This document shows positions 1 to 8,465 of a stretch of DNA of 64,000 bases, in pieces. The stretch's first letter is position 1, and each line of letters begins with the position of its first letter. The notes below the pieces were generated by a model. That model did not search any database. It was not told where the DNA came from and saw only the letters and a program-made list of their open reading frames with translations. The DNA is taken from positions 682,001-746,000 of the forward strand of contig OY764903.1 in the NCBI GenBank assembly GCA_963668605.1, read 5' to 3'. The position numbers and the translations under genes were made by a program. The stretch comes from G963668605 sp963668605. GTDB lineage: Bacteria; Acidobacteriota; Terriglobia; Bryobacterales; Bryobacteraceae.

Positions 1-435
1 CGGCGGGTGGTTGGACCAGTCGTGCGGCTTGGACTTGAGCAGGGTGTTGACGTTGGTTCGCAGAGTGCGGCTCTGCAATACTCTGGCCTGTGTCTGTATG
101 TACGATTCCGGCGTCAGCGATCCACCACCGCCGTCCTGGGATCCCAGGCGTATGGAAGAGAGGTTCTCCGGAATGCCTTGAATTTCAATCGTTGTTCTTG
201 CCTGATAGAGCGGTGTCTCACGAAAGGTAATTGCCGCCGTCGTTAGCATGCCGACAAATGTGATCGCGATCACGGTCCACTTGCGGAACTTGAGCAGATG
301 CCAATACTCGAGCAGGCCCGATGCTTCGGACTGGTCGGATCCCAGTCCTTCCATCGGCTCCAGGTAGACAACCTGCGGCGATGGTGTGTTTTGATTTGTT
401 CGCACTGGGAGTAGCGAATCACTAGCTGGCTGCAT
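1..435 (-). CDS. Exopolysaccharide Wzz/tyrosine autokinase, N-terminal part (cut by window edge)
   Basis: The 145 visible codons start at an ATG at 435 with a GGAGGA box five bases upstream. A hydrophilic N-terminus of about 50 residues is followed by one membrane segment (WTVIAITFVGMLTTAAITF). After it comes a periplasmic start typical of Wzz chain-length proteins (YQARTTIEIQG, then an SYIQTQARVLQSRTL stretch). In the family this part regulates polymer length, and many members carry a C-terminal BY-kinase domain, which would lie outside the window. It follows the Wza-like gene by 58 bases on the same strand, as expected in an exopolysaccharide operon. Whether a kinase domain is present cannot be seen. 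Confidence 0.8.
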   Translation of the reverse strand, partial: MQPASDSLLPVRTNQNTPSPQVVYLEPMEGLGSDQSEASGLLEYWHLLKFRKWTVIAITFVGMLTTAAITFRETPLYQARTTIEIQGIPENLSSIRLGSQDGGGGSLTPESYIQTQARVLQSRTLRTNVNTLLKSKPHDWSNHPP

Positions 436-493
436 ACATTCCTCCGTAAGACTGCTCTACTTTCGGACCTCGCTCAAAAGCGAACCGCCGGGA

Positions 494-1435
494 CTAATAC
501 TTGCCGAGAATGAAAATCCCGGTTGTGATTGCCGACATACTCGCCGCTTGAACGAATGTCATCAACTGGCTGGACGGCACCATGACAATATCGCCGGGCG
601 TCAGTTCGAGGTCCTTGATCCTACCGTCCATCATCTTTTTCAGATCGATCATCGCCGCCGAGGTTTGCACGCCCGCGTCGTTGACGTGAACGATCATGGT
701 TTTCGCTGGAGATGCTGTGCGCGTGAAGCCGCCCGCCAAAGCGACTACCTTCTTGATGGAGATGCGGTCCTGTATCACTAGTTCGACGGCTCCCGGCTTA
801 TTTACCTCGCCGGAGATGTGAACCATCCTTGGCTGCTTCTGCTCGGAGAGGTAAACCACGTCGTCGGGCTTGAGCGCCAGCGTGGACGCCGGACCTCGCC
901 CGTCCATCACGTCGCTGAGTTTGAGCTCGACGACGTTGTATCGGCCGTCCTGTTCAGGATGTGCGCCGGGATAGCCGATCGGACCGAAGGTCGCGCTGCG
1001 CGTCACCGTCACCGTTGGCCCGGCGTCCTTCGGGCCTCCGGCGCGAGCGATCACATCCAGCAGCGTCATCGCGCCCTCCATCTGCAACTTCCCGGGACGC
1101 GCGACGGCGCCTGTCACCGTCACCGGTTGGCTGCGGAACTCGGAGACGAAGAGTATGACGTGAGGTTGCTTCACATAGCGGCGCAATAGGTCGGCTATGC
1201 GCTGCTCGGCCTGCTCCACCGTCAGGCCCGCGACATGCACCTTCCCGATCATGGGCAGATTCAGATCTCCCGACGCACTTACGCGCCAGGATTTGCTGAT
1301 CTCCTCCGCGTCGACCGCAGTGATCGTGATCGTGTCCTCGGCTCCGATCTTAATCTCCAGCGCGGATAGCGCGTACGCCGCAAATAGCAACACCGCAGCG
1401 AGGCGGATGGATCGAGCCACCTTGAATTGGATCAT
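494..1435 (-). CDS. Polysaccharide export protein, Wza/SLBB type
   Basis: This 313-residue exported protein has an N-terminal hydrophobic signal segment (residues 10-26). A polysaccharide-export domain follows at about 28-105, with the typical pattern of SGDLNLPMIGKVHVAGLT followed by AEQRIADLLRRY. Two SLBB-like units follow (VTVTGAVARPGKL with LLDVIARAGG, and VHISGEVNKPGAV with KKVVALAGGF). A C-terminal hydrophobic stretch could be the outer-membrane helix. The family forms the outer-membrane channel for capsule or exopolysaccharide. There is no obvious lipobox. It lies between the Ig-like protein upstream and the Wzz/kinase gene downstream. Confidence 0.85.
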   Translation of the reverse strand: MIQFKVARSIRLAAVLLFAAYALSALEIKIGAEDTITITAVDAEEISKSWRVSASGDLNLPMIGKVHVAGLTVEQAEQRIADLLRRYVKQPHVILFVSEFRSQPVTVTGAVARPGKLQMEGAMTLLDVIARAGGPKDAGPTVTVTRSATFGPIGYPGAHPEQDGRYNVVELKLSDVMDGRGPASTLALKPDDVVYLSEQKQPRMVHISGEVNKPGAVELVIQDRISIKKVVALAGGFTRTASPAKTMIVHVNDAGVQTSAAMIDLKKMMDGRIKDLELTPGDIVMVPSSQLMTFVQAASMSAITTGIFILGKY

Positions 1436-1510
1436 TGGAAACCTGCCTTCCGTTCAGTTGCCGCCATGGAGCGGCCGGCGCTCCACAGCGCGGATACGAT
1501 TGACGAGGGC

Positions 1511-3655
1511 CTATCGCAGATTCACCGACATTGGCTGCGAGGCGCCTTTCAGATTCGCGGCTGTGACCGCGATGGATTGCAGTAGGTTGAGATCGCCCGT
1601 AACGCGCAGCGTGATAGTTGCTGTGAATTGGCTGCCGTACGGTTTCGATGCATCGCTTTGATACCAGGCACGGAAGGGCGCTTCCGCGTTCGCGGTGAGT
1701 GTTGTGGTCTGCACGTTGCCTCCCGTGACGGGCGTGATTTGAAATGTCAGGTCCGTTATCGAGCGCGGTGTCGAGATGCCGGTCACGAGCAAATCCATGC
1801 TGTTCGCGGTGCGATTGGCGACCTGTAGATTGCGCAGTTGTGGGACCGCCGAATCTACCAACATTGTCTTGGCTGGCTGCGGATTCGGAGTCAGATTAAC
1901 TTTCGCTGTGGCGAGATTGACACCGAGTGTAATTGAACCGGCCACGGTGCCGCTTTGAAACTGGATCTGCTTGAGTCCCTGGCCGAAGATCGCATCGGTC
2001 GTCCCCGCGGCAATCCGGAATGCCACGCTGCGTCCTCCGCTCGAAAACTGAATCGCAGGATCGTCCACGAACGATTCGGGAGCGAAGCTCAGCGCGAGTG
2101 TCCCGGTCAAGTCCAGCGTGTAAGGTGCCGCGATCCGCACCGCTACGGAAGGCTGCTGGAACGGCTCCACGCGGTCCGTGAGCCCGGTGAATGTAATCGC
2201 GGGAACTGGCGGTGGCGTGTTGGCAGCACCGCGTAATGTGACACTCATGTCCTCGATTTGGAGTGTGCCCGACGAGGAGCCCAGCGAGTCCGGAGTGAAT
2301 CCCAGTTGAATGGACGTCGCTGCGCCCGCCGCGATAGTCATCGGCAGAACCGGCACGAGGGGCATCGAGAAGCCGACGCCGCTCACTGTGATGAGATTGA
2401 TGACAGCAGCGCCGTTTCCGTTGTTGGCAATCTCTACCCATGCGTCGGAGCGAACGCCAATCTCGGCGTTCTGAAAAGCGAGCGTCCCATTGTTGGCCAC
2501 GTCGAACCGGCTTGCGCCCACGACGGCCGTCAGCGCGAGTTTGCTGCCAAAACCGACAGCCTGCAAGGTGAATGCGGCTGAGTCGATGCGCAGCAATCCG
2601 GTGGCCGGTCCGCTTTCCTTGGGAGAAAAGCGTACCGTCAAAGAAAGCGTCGCTCCCGGCGACAGAGTGTAGGGCAGGGAAGGCACGTCCAACATTTGGA
2701 ACGCGGAGCCGGTCATGTTCACGCTGGCGATGCGCGCGTCTCCGTTGCCGTTGTTGCGCAACGTAAAAGCGAACGTCGCCGTGGAATTGACGTTGGCATC
2801 GGGTGCGGCAACGGTTGCGCCGGGCAGCGCCTGCAATACCGTTCCCGATCCGCTCACAACCGCGTAGGTCAACGACGGCCCCGTGCCTTGACCCGAAAGA
2901 TTGATCCGCACCGCAGTCGTGCCCAGCGTGAGTTGTAGCGCACCCTGAGCCGGTTCCAGCGCGAGCGGCGCGAAGGAGATCACAAAGCGAACTTCACCGC
3001 CGGCAGGATTCAACGTCAACGGCAGCAACGGTAATCCCGAGAGTTTGTACATATCGCCCGAGAGCGCCGCAGCGGTTAACTTGCCCTGGCCTTCACCGCG
3101 GTTCGTGATAATGATGGTCGCCGTGCCGGTCTGTCCGATGCTCGTCGTCCCGAACGCGATCAAGCCGTTGTTGGAAAGCGCGGTCTGGTTTCCGGAAGGG
3201 TTCAGGATGTAGCTAACCACATATTCCGGCGCCAGACCCCGGCTCGAGAGGAAGAATACATAGCTGTAAGTGTGTGACGCATCGGCGGCGAAGGTCAGCG
3301 CCAACACGCCGCTGGCCGCTCCCGCCGCGGCCGGACTGAAATTGATGGTCACTAGCGTTGCGGAGTCCGGATCAGCCGTGGCTGTATCTGGCGTGGCGGA
3401 GAAGCCTGCGCCGGTCGCCCGCGCGCTTGTCATCGTCAAGCTATTCGTCCCGCGGTTCCGGATGATGAGCGTGGCCGAGCTTTTGTCGCCGACCAGTACC
3501 GCCGGAACGGGGATCGAGCCGTTTGGCACTACGTTCGACGGGTTCAGGTCGTTGCCGCTTCGATAGCTGAAGTCCAGAGCTGGCGTCTGGGCCGCGAGAG
3601 GGAGAACGCCCGAGAGCGCGAGGAGGACGCAGAATGCAATTCGAGTTCGCATCAT
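1511..3655 (-). CDS. Secreted choice-of-anchor D (ASH-like) repeat protein
   Basis: This 714-residue protein begins with a signal peptide (MMRTRIAFCVLLALSGVLPL, cleavage probably after AAQ). The body holds at least four copies of an Ig-like unit with the pattern LIIRNRGTNSLTMTSARATG followed by a F.P...G...G.L.L end, near residues 50-130, 160-255, 275-370 and 385-475. This is the ASPM/SPD-2/Hydin style of domain that is common in acidobacterial secreted proteins. The last 240 residues are of another beta-rich type. It lies in the exopolysaccharide operon, 20 bases from the preceding gene. A surface or structural role is inferred. Confidence 0.7.
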   Translation of the reverse strand: MMRTRIAFCVLLALSGVLPLAAQTPALDFSYRSGNDLNPSNVVPNGSIPVPAVLVGDKSSATLIIRNRGTNSLTMTSARATGAGFSATPDTATADPDSATLVTINFSPAAAGAASGVLALTFAADASHTYSYVFFLSSRGLAPEYVVSYILNPSGNQTALSNNGLIAFGTTSIGQTGTATIIITNRGEGQGKLTAAALSGDMYKLSGLPLLPLTLNPAGGEVRFVISFAPLALEPAQGALQLTLGTTAVRINLSGQGTGPSLTYAVVSGSGTVLQALPGATVAAPDANVNSTATFAFTLRNNGNGDARIASVNMTGSAFQMLDVPSLPYTLSPGATLSLTVRFSPKESGPATGLLRIDSAAFTLQAVGFGSKLALTAVVGASRFDVANNGTLAFQNAEIGVRSDAWVEIANNGNGAAVINLITVSGVGFSMPLVPVLPMTIAAGAATSIQLGFTPDSLGSSSGTLQIEDMSVTLRGAANTPPPVPAITFTGLTDRVEPFQQPSVAVRIAAPYTLDLTGTLALSFAPESFVDDPAIQFSSGGRSVAFRIAAGTTDAIFGQGLKQIQFQSGTVAGSITLGVNLATAKVNLTPNPQPAKTMLVDSAVPQLRNLQVANRTANSMDLLVTGISTPRSITDLTFQITPVTGGNVQTTTLTANAEAPFRAWYQSDASKPYGSQFTATITLRVTGDLNLLQSIAVTAANLKGASQPMSVNLR

Positions 3656-3675
3656 AAACTTGTTCCTTGTCCTTT

Positions 3676-4662
3676 TCAGAACTGGGGGCTGGGGATGAAG
3701 TAGACCGCCGCTTCCTTCGCCATGTCGAGGACGAGCAGCGGGCCGGCGTCGATGGAGGTGAGCAGAAACGAGCCGGGAATCGCCAGCCGGTCCAATCGCG
3801 TTGCGGGCCGCGCCAGTTCCAGTCTGCGCAGCGATGGCGCGGCATCGAATGCGGATTCGACGAGCATCAGTTCGGTCGACGCGCTGTTGGCCACTATCAC
3901 TTTCGAGTTGTCCAGGATCCGAATCGCAACGGGCGCCTTGACGCCGTCAGCTTCGCCAAGCAGCGGAACAACCATACATTTCCCATCCAGGTCGCGAACT
4001 GCGAGGATCACATTTGCGTCGCGATCCGCGATTACTGCATCGTTGCCGCCGGCTGCAAAAGCGAGATCCGATGGCGAACGCGCTTCGGTCAGAAACTTCA
4101 ACTGCGGCGCTGATGCGCTCGACAGATAGACTGCGCCTTGCGCTTCGCCGGTAACGCCAACCATTACCCGGCTTCCGTCCGCATCGACAGCCATCGCTGT
4201 GATCTCTCCGGCCAGTTCCGGCAATTCCACCGCATCAGCAAGTGCTGGTTTCGCGGGCAATCCAGTCAAAACCTGGAAGCGTCGCGCGGCTGCCGAATAG
4301 AGCACGGCAGCCGACCCGGAGGTGTTGAAGCGCACCTTCACGTCGCTCGCGCCGGCCAACGTCGTCGAAATCTGTTGCACAGCGTTGCCGCCGTCGAGCG
4401 TCATCAAGAACACGCGATTCTCGCTGTCTGTTGCGATGGCGTAGGCCTGGCCTGGTGCGAACTCCAACGTTCGCGCGGCGAGGGGAGCGTCCAGCGGATC
4501 GCCGAGCAATGCCGCACCGGGGAAGCCACGGATGGGCAGGATCCGCGCGCTTTGCGCGTCGAACACAAACCCGGAACCCGGTGCGCGAAATGCTGGCGCT
4601 TGCGCCAACGCACACAGACTCATCGGCAACGTCAGTAGCGCTATTCGGAGTTGGCGTTTCAT
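3676..4662 (-). CDS. Exported beta-propeller-like protein of the exopolysaccharide operon
   Basis: The 328-residue protein starts at ATG 4662, inside an ATGA that also ends the preceding gene, which indicates translational coupling. It has a signal peptide (MKRQLRIALLTLPMSLCALA). Repeated blade-like strands follow, such as AYAIATDSENRVFLMTLDGG, ITAMAVDADGSRVMVGVTG and PSDLAFAAGGNDAVIADRD, so a propeller fold is likely. No catalytic motif was recognised. A longer reading frame extends upstream to 5262 but overlaps the preceding gene completely, so the coupled start was chosen. Function is unknown. Confidence 0.7.
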   Translation of the reverse strand: MKRQLRIALLTLPMSLCALAQAPAFRAPGSGFVFDAQSARILPIRGFPGAALLGDPLDAPLAARTLEFAPGQAYAIATDSENRVFLMTLDGGNAVQQISTTLAGASDVKVRFNTSGSAAVLYSAAARRFQVLTGLPAKPALADAVELPELAGEITAMAVDADGSRVMVGVTGEAQGAVYLSSASAPQLKFLTEARSPSDLAFAAGGNDAVIADRDANVILAVRDLDGKCMVVPLLGEADGVKAPVAIRILDNSKVIVANSASTELMLVESAFDAAPSLRRLELARPATRLDRLAIPGSFLLTSIDAGPLLVLDMAKEAAVYFIPSPQF

Positions 4663-5315
4663 TTCGGACCTCCTACGCTGATCGACCCGATCGAGACGCT
4701 GGTCGGCGGTACGGGTATCGCGACCGGCGCGGCTGCCGCCGGGGAAGAGCCGCCTTTCGTTGCGGCGATAACGCCTGCCGCCGCACCGCCCGCTACGCCG
4801 GCGATAATCCAATACTTTGCGCTGGATGCTTTCGGTTTCACGCCATCTGCGGCATAGACCCCACCGGCCATTGTGTTGCTCTGGGAGATGATCGCTACGC
4901 CTTCCCGCGAACCGGCCACGGCTTTGATGGAGATGTTGAATCGTCCCTCGGTCGAGTTCGGCTCGAAGACCCCGGCAGCGGCCCGGCCCTGCGCATCGGT
5001 CTTGACCGAACTGGTGCGCTTCTTGTTGGCGAACAGCCCGCCTGGTCCATCGAAGGGCAGCGTGAATGTGACTTCCGCGCCTTGCACGGGCTTCCCGCTT
5101 TCGTCGACGACCTGGACGATCGGCTCCTGGGCGAGTTTCCGTTTGATGTTGTTGAAGCTGCCATCGCCTTGCACAATGACGATTTTCAGGATGGACTGTT
5201 CCGGCTTGCCGATCTCTGCGGCGGCGCTTCCAGCGACCAGCCACGCCGGTAGCAGCAGGCATGCCGCCCGCATCACGCGCCTCATCGAACCACGCACTCT
5301 CGTCTGTCTGTCCAT
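4659..5315 (-). CDS. Exported protein with Ig-like (Big_1-type) domain and C-terminal hydrophobic segment
   Basis: This 218-residue protein has a GAGGGA ribosome site about nine bases before ATG 5315. The signal peptide (residues 10-33) is followed by a bacterial Ig-like domain at about 40-145. It shows the usual PIVQVVDESGKPVQGAEVTF start and a TDAQGRAAAGVF middle. The C-terminal part contains a Gly/Ala-rich hydrophobic segment (YWIIAGVAGGAAAGVIAATKGG) that may anchor it in a membrane. It is translationally coupled to the next gene. A role in polysaccharide surface assembly is inferred from position only. Confidence 0.7.
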   Translation of the reverse strand: MDRQTRVRGSMRRVMRAACLLLPAWLVAGSAAAEIGKPEQSILKIVIVQGDGSFNNIKRKLAQEPIVQVVDESGKPVQGAEVTFTLPFDGPGGLFANKKRTSSVKTDAQGRAAAGVFEPNSTEGRFNISIKAVAGSREGVAIISQSNTMAGGVYAADGVKPKASSAKYWIIAGVAGGAAAGVIAATKGGSSPAAAAPVAIPVPPTSVSIGSISVGGPK

Positions 5316-5409
5316 AAGATGTGTTCCCTCTTACCGGCCGTGGCCTGTGCCCGCGGCATCCTTCGCGCTCCCGAGCGAACCAAACGGCGGGGAGAGCGGC
5401 ACAGCGGAT

Positions 5410-5697
5410 CTACTGTTCTTCACTGCGCCCGGAGGATCCAAGAACCTTCGCGATCCGTGTACGCAGATCCATCAGACCGTTGTCGAGATCTTCGAGCCGG
5501 GTACCAAGGGTCTTCAGATCTTCCGTCAGCAGGACCTTCACTGAGCGGTGAGTCTCCACCCGCTGCATCACGGCTTCTCGCGCGAAGTCGGAGATGCTTC
5601 TCCAACCTTCCACTTCGCACGTATGCCTGAGCGCCTCGAACTCGTCGTTGGTCAGCCGGAATGTAACCAGGCGCCGCCTGGCGGTAAGGACTGCCAT
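5410..5697 (-). CDS. Small ribbon-helix-helix-like DNA-binding protein
   Basis: The 95-residue protein starts at ATG 5697 with GGAG six bases upstream. A longer reading frame to 5823 overlaps the upstream gene and lacks such a site. The N-terminus (RRRLVTFRLTNDEFEALRHT, then WRSISDFAREAVMQRV) has the beta-strand plus two-helix layout of ribbon-helix-helix repressors. A C-terminal helical region rich in charged residues (about 57-90) may form a coiled coil. It sits directly after the antiterminator gene, so a regulatory role for the exopolysaccharide operon is likely but not shown. Confidence 0.7.
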   Translation of the reverse strand: MAVLTARRRLVTFRLTNDEFEALRHTCEVEGWRSISDFAREAVMQRVETHRSVKVLLTEDLKTLGTRLEDLDNGLMDLRTRIAKVLGSSGRSEEQ

Positions 5698-5746
5698 ATT
5701 TTCTCCAGACTCGCCATGATGAATGAGTACTGCGGCACGGCGACTT

Positions 5747-6313
5747 TTATGCAAACTTGCGATCCAGCAGCGGATCGCCGCCGAACAACTGCGGTGGCCG
5801 GCGCTGGGCGTTACACGGAACAATCCAGTCCCGGTCTATCTCAATGGCTACCGAGCGCTGGAGAAGGTCCACCGACAAGACAACCCGCAACGAGTTCTTC
5901 ATTTGAATCATGATTCCCTCGATGCCGGACATGGGACCGTCGCACACGCGGACTCGGTCTCCGACCTGCAGATAGGGCCAGGGCTGGAAACTCAGGGTAG
6001 ATGAAGCCAAAGACTGGAGCCTCGCGACTTCAGCCTCTTCGAGAGCTGCCGCTCTCCGGCCTACACGTACGGTGTCGATAACTCCCGGCGTTACCAGCGC
6101 GGGCAACATGTCCAGCGGATCAATCCGGCAGAACACGTATCCCGGCAGCAACGGGAGGTCGACGTTTTTATACCGGTCAGCCCACTTGTTGCGGGACCGG
6201 TATAAGGGCAGGAACTCTTCGTATCCCTTCAGCCGCAGAGCTGTAGATACCTGCTTTTCGTGCCGTGATCGAACACGAAGAGCGTACCAACTAAAAGGGA
6301 CCAGGCTGGTCAT
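5747..6313 (-). CDS. UpxY/NusG-family transcription antiterminator
   Basis: This 188-residue protein has the NusG N-terminal domain at about 5-100: WYALRVRSRHEKQVSTAL, then PLLPGYVFCRID, then VIDTVRVGRR. A C-terminal KOW-type domain follows at about 125-170 (VGDRVRVCDGPMSGIEGIMI). RfaH/UpxY-type paralogues of NusG ride with RNA polymerase and let it read through long polysaccharide operons. ATG 6313 was chosen over an upstream in-frame ATG at 6331 because GGAGG lies six bases before it. It is the first gene of the exopolysaccharide cluster and lies behind a long untranslated region. Confidence 0.85.
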   Translation of the reverse strand: MTSLVPFSWYALRVRSRHEKQVSTALRLKGYEEFLPLYRSRNKWADRYKNVDLPLLPGYVFCRIDPLDMLPALVTPGVIDTVRVGRRAAALEEAEVARLQSLASSTLSFQPWPYLQVGDRVRVCDGPMSGIEGIMIQMKNSLRVVLSVDLLQRSVAIEIDRDWIVPCNAQRRPPQLFGGDPLLDRKFA

Positions 6314-6478
6314 GTGTCCTCCGACAGTCACATTTCCGGAGTGGTCTTAGAACTTCTGCAACTAAGAGTGGCGGAACCACCGGAACAGGCGAACGGCACG
6401 ATGGCCGTCGGCGTGATGCTTCCGCGTTGCAGTAAAAAGGAGGGGGTGTAGACGATGCCTATGCTAAAGCGAACTGAG

Positions 6479-6802
6479 GTCCGAGGAAACATCCTTCGGA
6501 CAGCCCTCCGGCATTTCGCTTACATGAGCGACTTTCTGGCATCTCTTCAACAGTTGGCGTAGCCAACCGGCCGTGCTCGCACGTCCAGGAACCTCCGATT
6601 GCTCCTAGCGCCGCAAGCCGACCCCCCTCGAGCCCAACAATTTGCAACAGGCTAACCCGGCTTTCCCGGACGTTCCTGGCGCCCCAGTTTCACGGCCCGT
6701 ATCGAAACGTGGCCTGATCTCCGAATCGCACATCCAAACTAACACGCGACTCCGACCATGGGAACTAGGAGCCTTCCCTGCTTTCTAAGGGAAGAACCCT
6801 AG
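6479..6802 (-). promoter_or_regulatory. Structured non-coding leader upstream of the antiterminator gene
   Basis: About 770 bases (6314-7083) between the antiterminator gene and the insertion element hold no convincing gene. Several stem-loops are visible. 6479-6501 pairs GTCCGA with TCGGAC and extends after one mismatch. 6553-6567 pairs six bases around a three-base loop. 6765-6802 is a nested stem (CTAGG/CCTAG outside, CTTCCC/GGGAAG inside). A long structured leader would suit an operon controlled by antitermination. No known riboswitch class was recognised and no clear promoter was found. Confidence 0.3.
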
Positions 6803-7083
6803 AGACAAGGCAAGGCACCTAAGCCCGGGGTTTGGCGGGATAGTACCGGTCACGCGAAACATGCGCGGGCTGGCGCGTTCACACGTCTAAATGCCATACA
6901 TTGCAACACACCCAGAAGCGGTCTAAACCCTCTGAGTTGGAAGTTCTATTACTGGTAACAACCCTAGTAGTACTTCCGAATTACCTGGGACAGACCGTAC
7001 CTCATCTCGGTTAGAAATCCAGTCCTGAAAAGCTCCTCGGATCCGCTCGCAACGGTCGGAAAGTCAACATGGGAAGGCACTTA

Positions 7084-7103
7084 TTGACTCCCGCGTAATA
7101 TAG
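7084..7103 (+). repeat. Left terminal inverted repeat of the IS630 element
   Basis: Twenty bases beginning TTGACTCCCGCG match the reverse complement of 8157-8176 with one mismatch at position 12. Confidence 0.85.
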
Positions 7104-7138
7104 CGACACTTTTCCCGCGATACTACGTCTAACCTGGT

Positions 7139-7642
7139 ATGGGCAATGCTGCCGGAGTGCGACGTGATTTCGAGGCCTTGGAGAAACGCCGCTTCGAGGC
7201 GATCCGCTTGTGGGAGAAGGGATTGAAGCAGGCGGAGGTGGCCCGCCGGTTGAAAGTGGCGCGGCAGACCGTAGCCCGCTGGGTGCAGGAGTATCGGGCG
7301 GGCGGCAAAGACGGGTTGCGCAAGGCCGGCCGCGCCGGCCGCAAACCCCTCCTCACGAGCGAGGATCGTCAGCGCCTGAGCGAGCTTCTGTTGCAGGGAC
7401 CGGAATCGTTGGGCTATGAGACGCCCCTGTGGACCTGCCCGCGTGTGGCGCATTTGATCGAGGAGGAGTTTGGCGTCACCTACCACGAAGGTCATGTTTG
7501 GAAGATTCTGGTGGGACTGGGCTGGAGTCCGCAACGACCCGTCGGCCGGGCGCGTGAGCGAAACGAGGCGGCGATCCGAACCTGGAAGCGAAAGACCTGG
7601 CCGGCCATTAAAAAAAAGCCCGCACGCAGGGGCGCACGATAG
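7139..7642 (+). CDS. IS630-family transposase, ORF A (DNA-binding half)
   Basis: The 167-residue frame holds the helix-turn-helix (about residues 17-60: AIRLWEKGLKQAEVARRL, then RQTVARWVQEYR). A winged-helix-like segment follows (LSELLLQGPESLGY, then VAHLIEEEFGVTYHEGHVWK). It ends shortly after an A8G run at 7610-7618. A -1 slip there joins it in frame to the catalytic half, giving a full-length transposase of about 338 residues. Programmed -1 frameshifting on A-rich runs is known for IS630 elements. An inactivating one-base deletion cannot be excluded from sequence alone. Confidence 0.8.
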   Translation: MGNAAGVRRDFEALEKRRFEAIRLWEKGLKQAEVARRLKVARQTVARWVQEYRAGGKDGLRKAGRAGRKPLLTSEDRQRLSELLLQGPESLGYETPLWTCPRVAHLIEEEFGVTYHEGHVWKILVGLGWSPQRPVGRARERNEAAIRTWKRKTWPAIKKKPARRGAR

Positions 7643-8154
7643 TCTTTGTCGACGAAAGCGGGCTGAGTCAGCGTCCGCACCGTTGTCGTATGTGGGCCCC
7701 GCGTGGGCAAACGCCTGTACTGGACTACAACTTCAATTGGAAGAGCCTGTCGGCGGTGGCCGGCCTCACGGTGTGGAACTTCTACTTCCGGCTCTACGCC
7801 GGGAGCGTCAAGAGTCCGCAGGTAGTGGAGTTCCTGCAAGCGCTGGTCCGGCATATCCGCGGACCCTTGCTGGTCATCTGGGACGGGCTGCCTGCCCACC
7901 GGAGTCGGTTAGTACGCGACCACATCGAGAGTCTGGCCGGACGGATCGAGGTCCAATACCTGCCGGGCTACGCACCCGAACTCAATCCGGTCGAGTACAT
8001 CTGGAGCTACTGGAAGCACCACGAACTGGCCAACGTCTGCCCCAAAGACTACTGGCACCTTAGCGAGGCGGCCCGCACCACGCTGCGCCGGATGCGCCGC
8101 CGCCCGCGTTTGATTAGCGCTTTCTGGAAACAATCCTTACTGCGTCTGGAATAA
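7618..8154 (+). CDS. IS630-family transposase, ORF B (DDE catalytic half)
   Basis: Read from the -1 frame after the A8 run, this part contains the DDE triad of IS630 transposases. The first Asp is in VFVDESG (codon at 7651), the second in LLVIWDGLPAH, and the Glu in LPGYAPELNPVEYIW. The first in-frame ATG (7690) lies after the first catalytic Asp, so an active enzyme requires the frameshift product. The stop codon lies just inside the right inverted repeat. Confidence 0.85.
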   Translation, partial: ARTQGRTIVFVDESGLSQRPHRCRMWAPRGQTPVLDYNFNWKSLSAVAGLTVWNFYFRLYAGSVKSPQVVEFLQALVRHIRGPLLVIWDGLPAHRSRLVRDHIESLAGRIEVQYLPGYAPELNPVEYIWSYWKHHELANVCPKDYWHLSEAARTTLRRMRRRPRLISAFWKQSLLRLE

Positions 8155-8156
8155 CT

Positions 8157-8176
8157 CTATATTATGCGGGAGTCAA
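8157..8176 (-). repeat. Right terminal inverted repeat of the IS630 element
   Basis: This is the reverse complement of the left end with one mismatch and is followed directly by the TA target duplication. The next 289 bases (8177-8465) up to the histidine kinase gene contain no supported gene. Confidence 0.85.
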
Positions 8177-8465
8177 TAGTGGTGCGAAATGGAAGCAAAA
8201 TGGCAACATTTCGTTGCCGCTTAAGGAACGTATCGCACACACCCGTGCAACGCTTGGGGCCGCAACCGGCTGCGGTTTGCGTCCAGACGTGCAGTGACAG
8301 GCTTCGCCGCCAAAATTCGTCCGTTAAATTTTTGTGGGACAATTCAGGCAGCATTCGGTGTACACTAGTCACCAGCGAAGTATACGGAGGGCCGTCTGAA
8401 TTGACGGCAACGACTATCCAGACCCGGAGGCGAAAAGTCTGGATTGAGTATTTCGGTTATCTTTT

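Larger units (their letters stand above)
7084..8176 (+). mobile_element. IS630-family insertion sequence, apparently complete
   Basis: The 1093-base element has terminal inverted repeats of 20 bases that match at 19 (TTGACTCCCGC at each end). It is flanked on both sides by the dinucleotide TA (7082-7083 and 8177-8178), the target duplication expected for IS630/Tc1-mariner elements. It encodes a transposase in two overlapping frames joined across an A8 run. It sits in the intergenic region between the exopolysaccharide operon and the two-component genes and disrupts no recognisable gene. The near-perfect ends suggest a fairly recent insertion. Confidence 0.9.

Noticed and set aside
6459..6647. 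Small gene of 62 codons on the minus strand in the antiterminator leader
   Set aside because: It has no ribosome site and no recognisable protein features, and it overlaps stem-loop structures.
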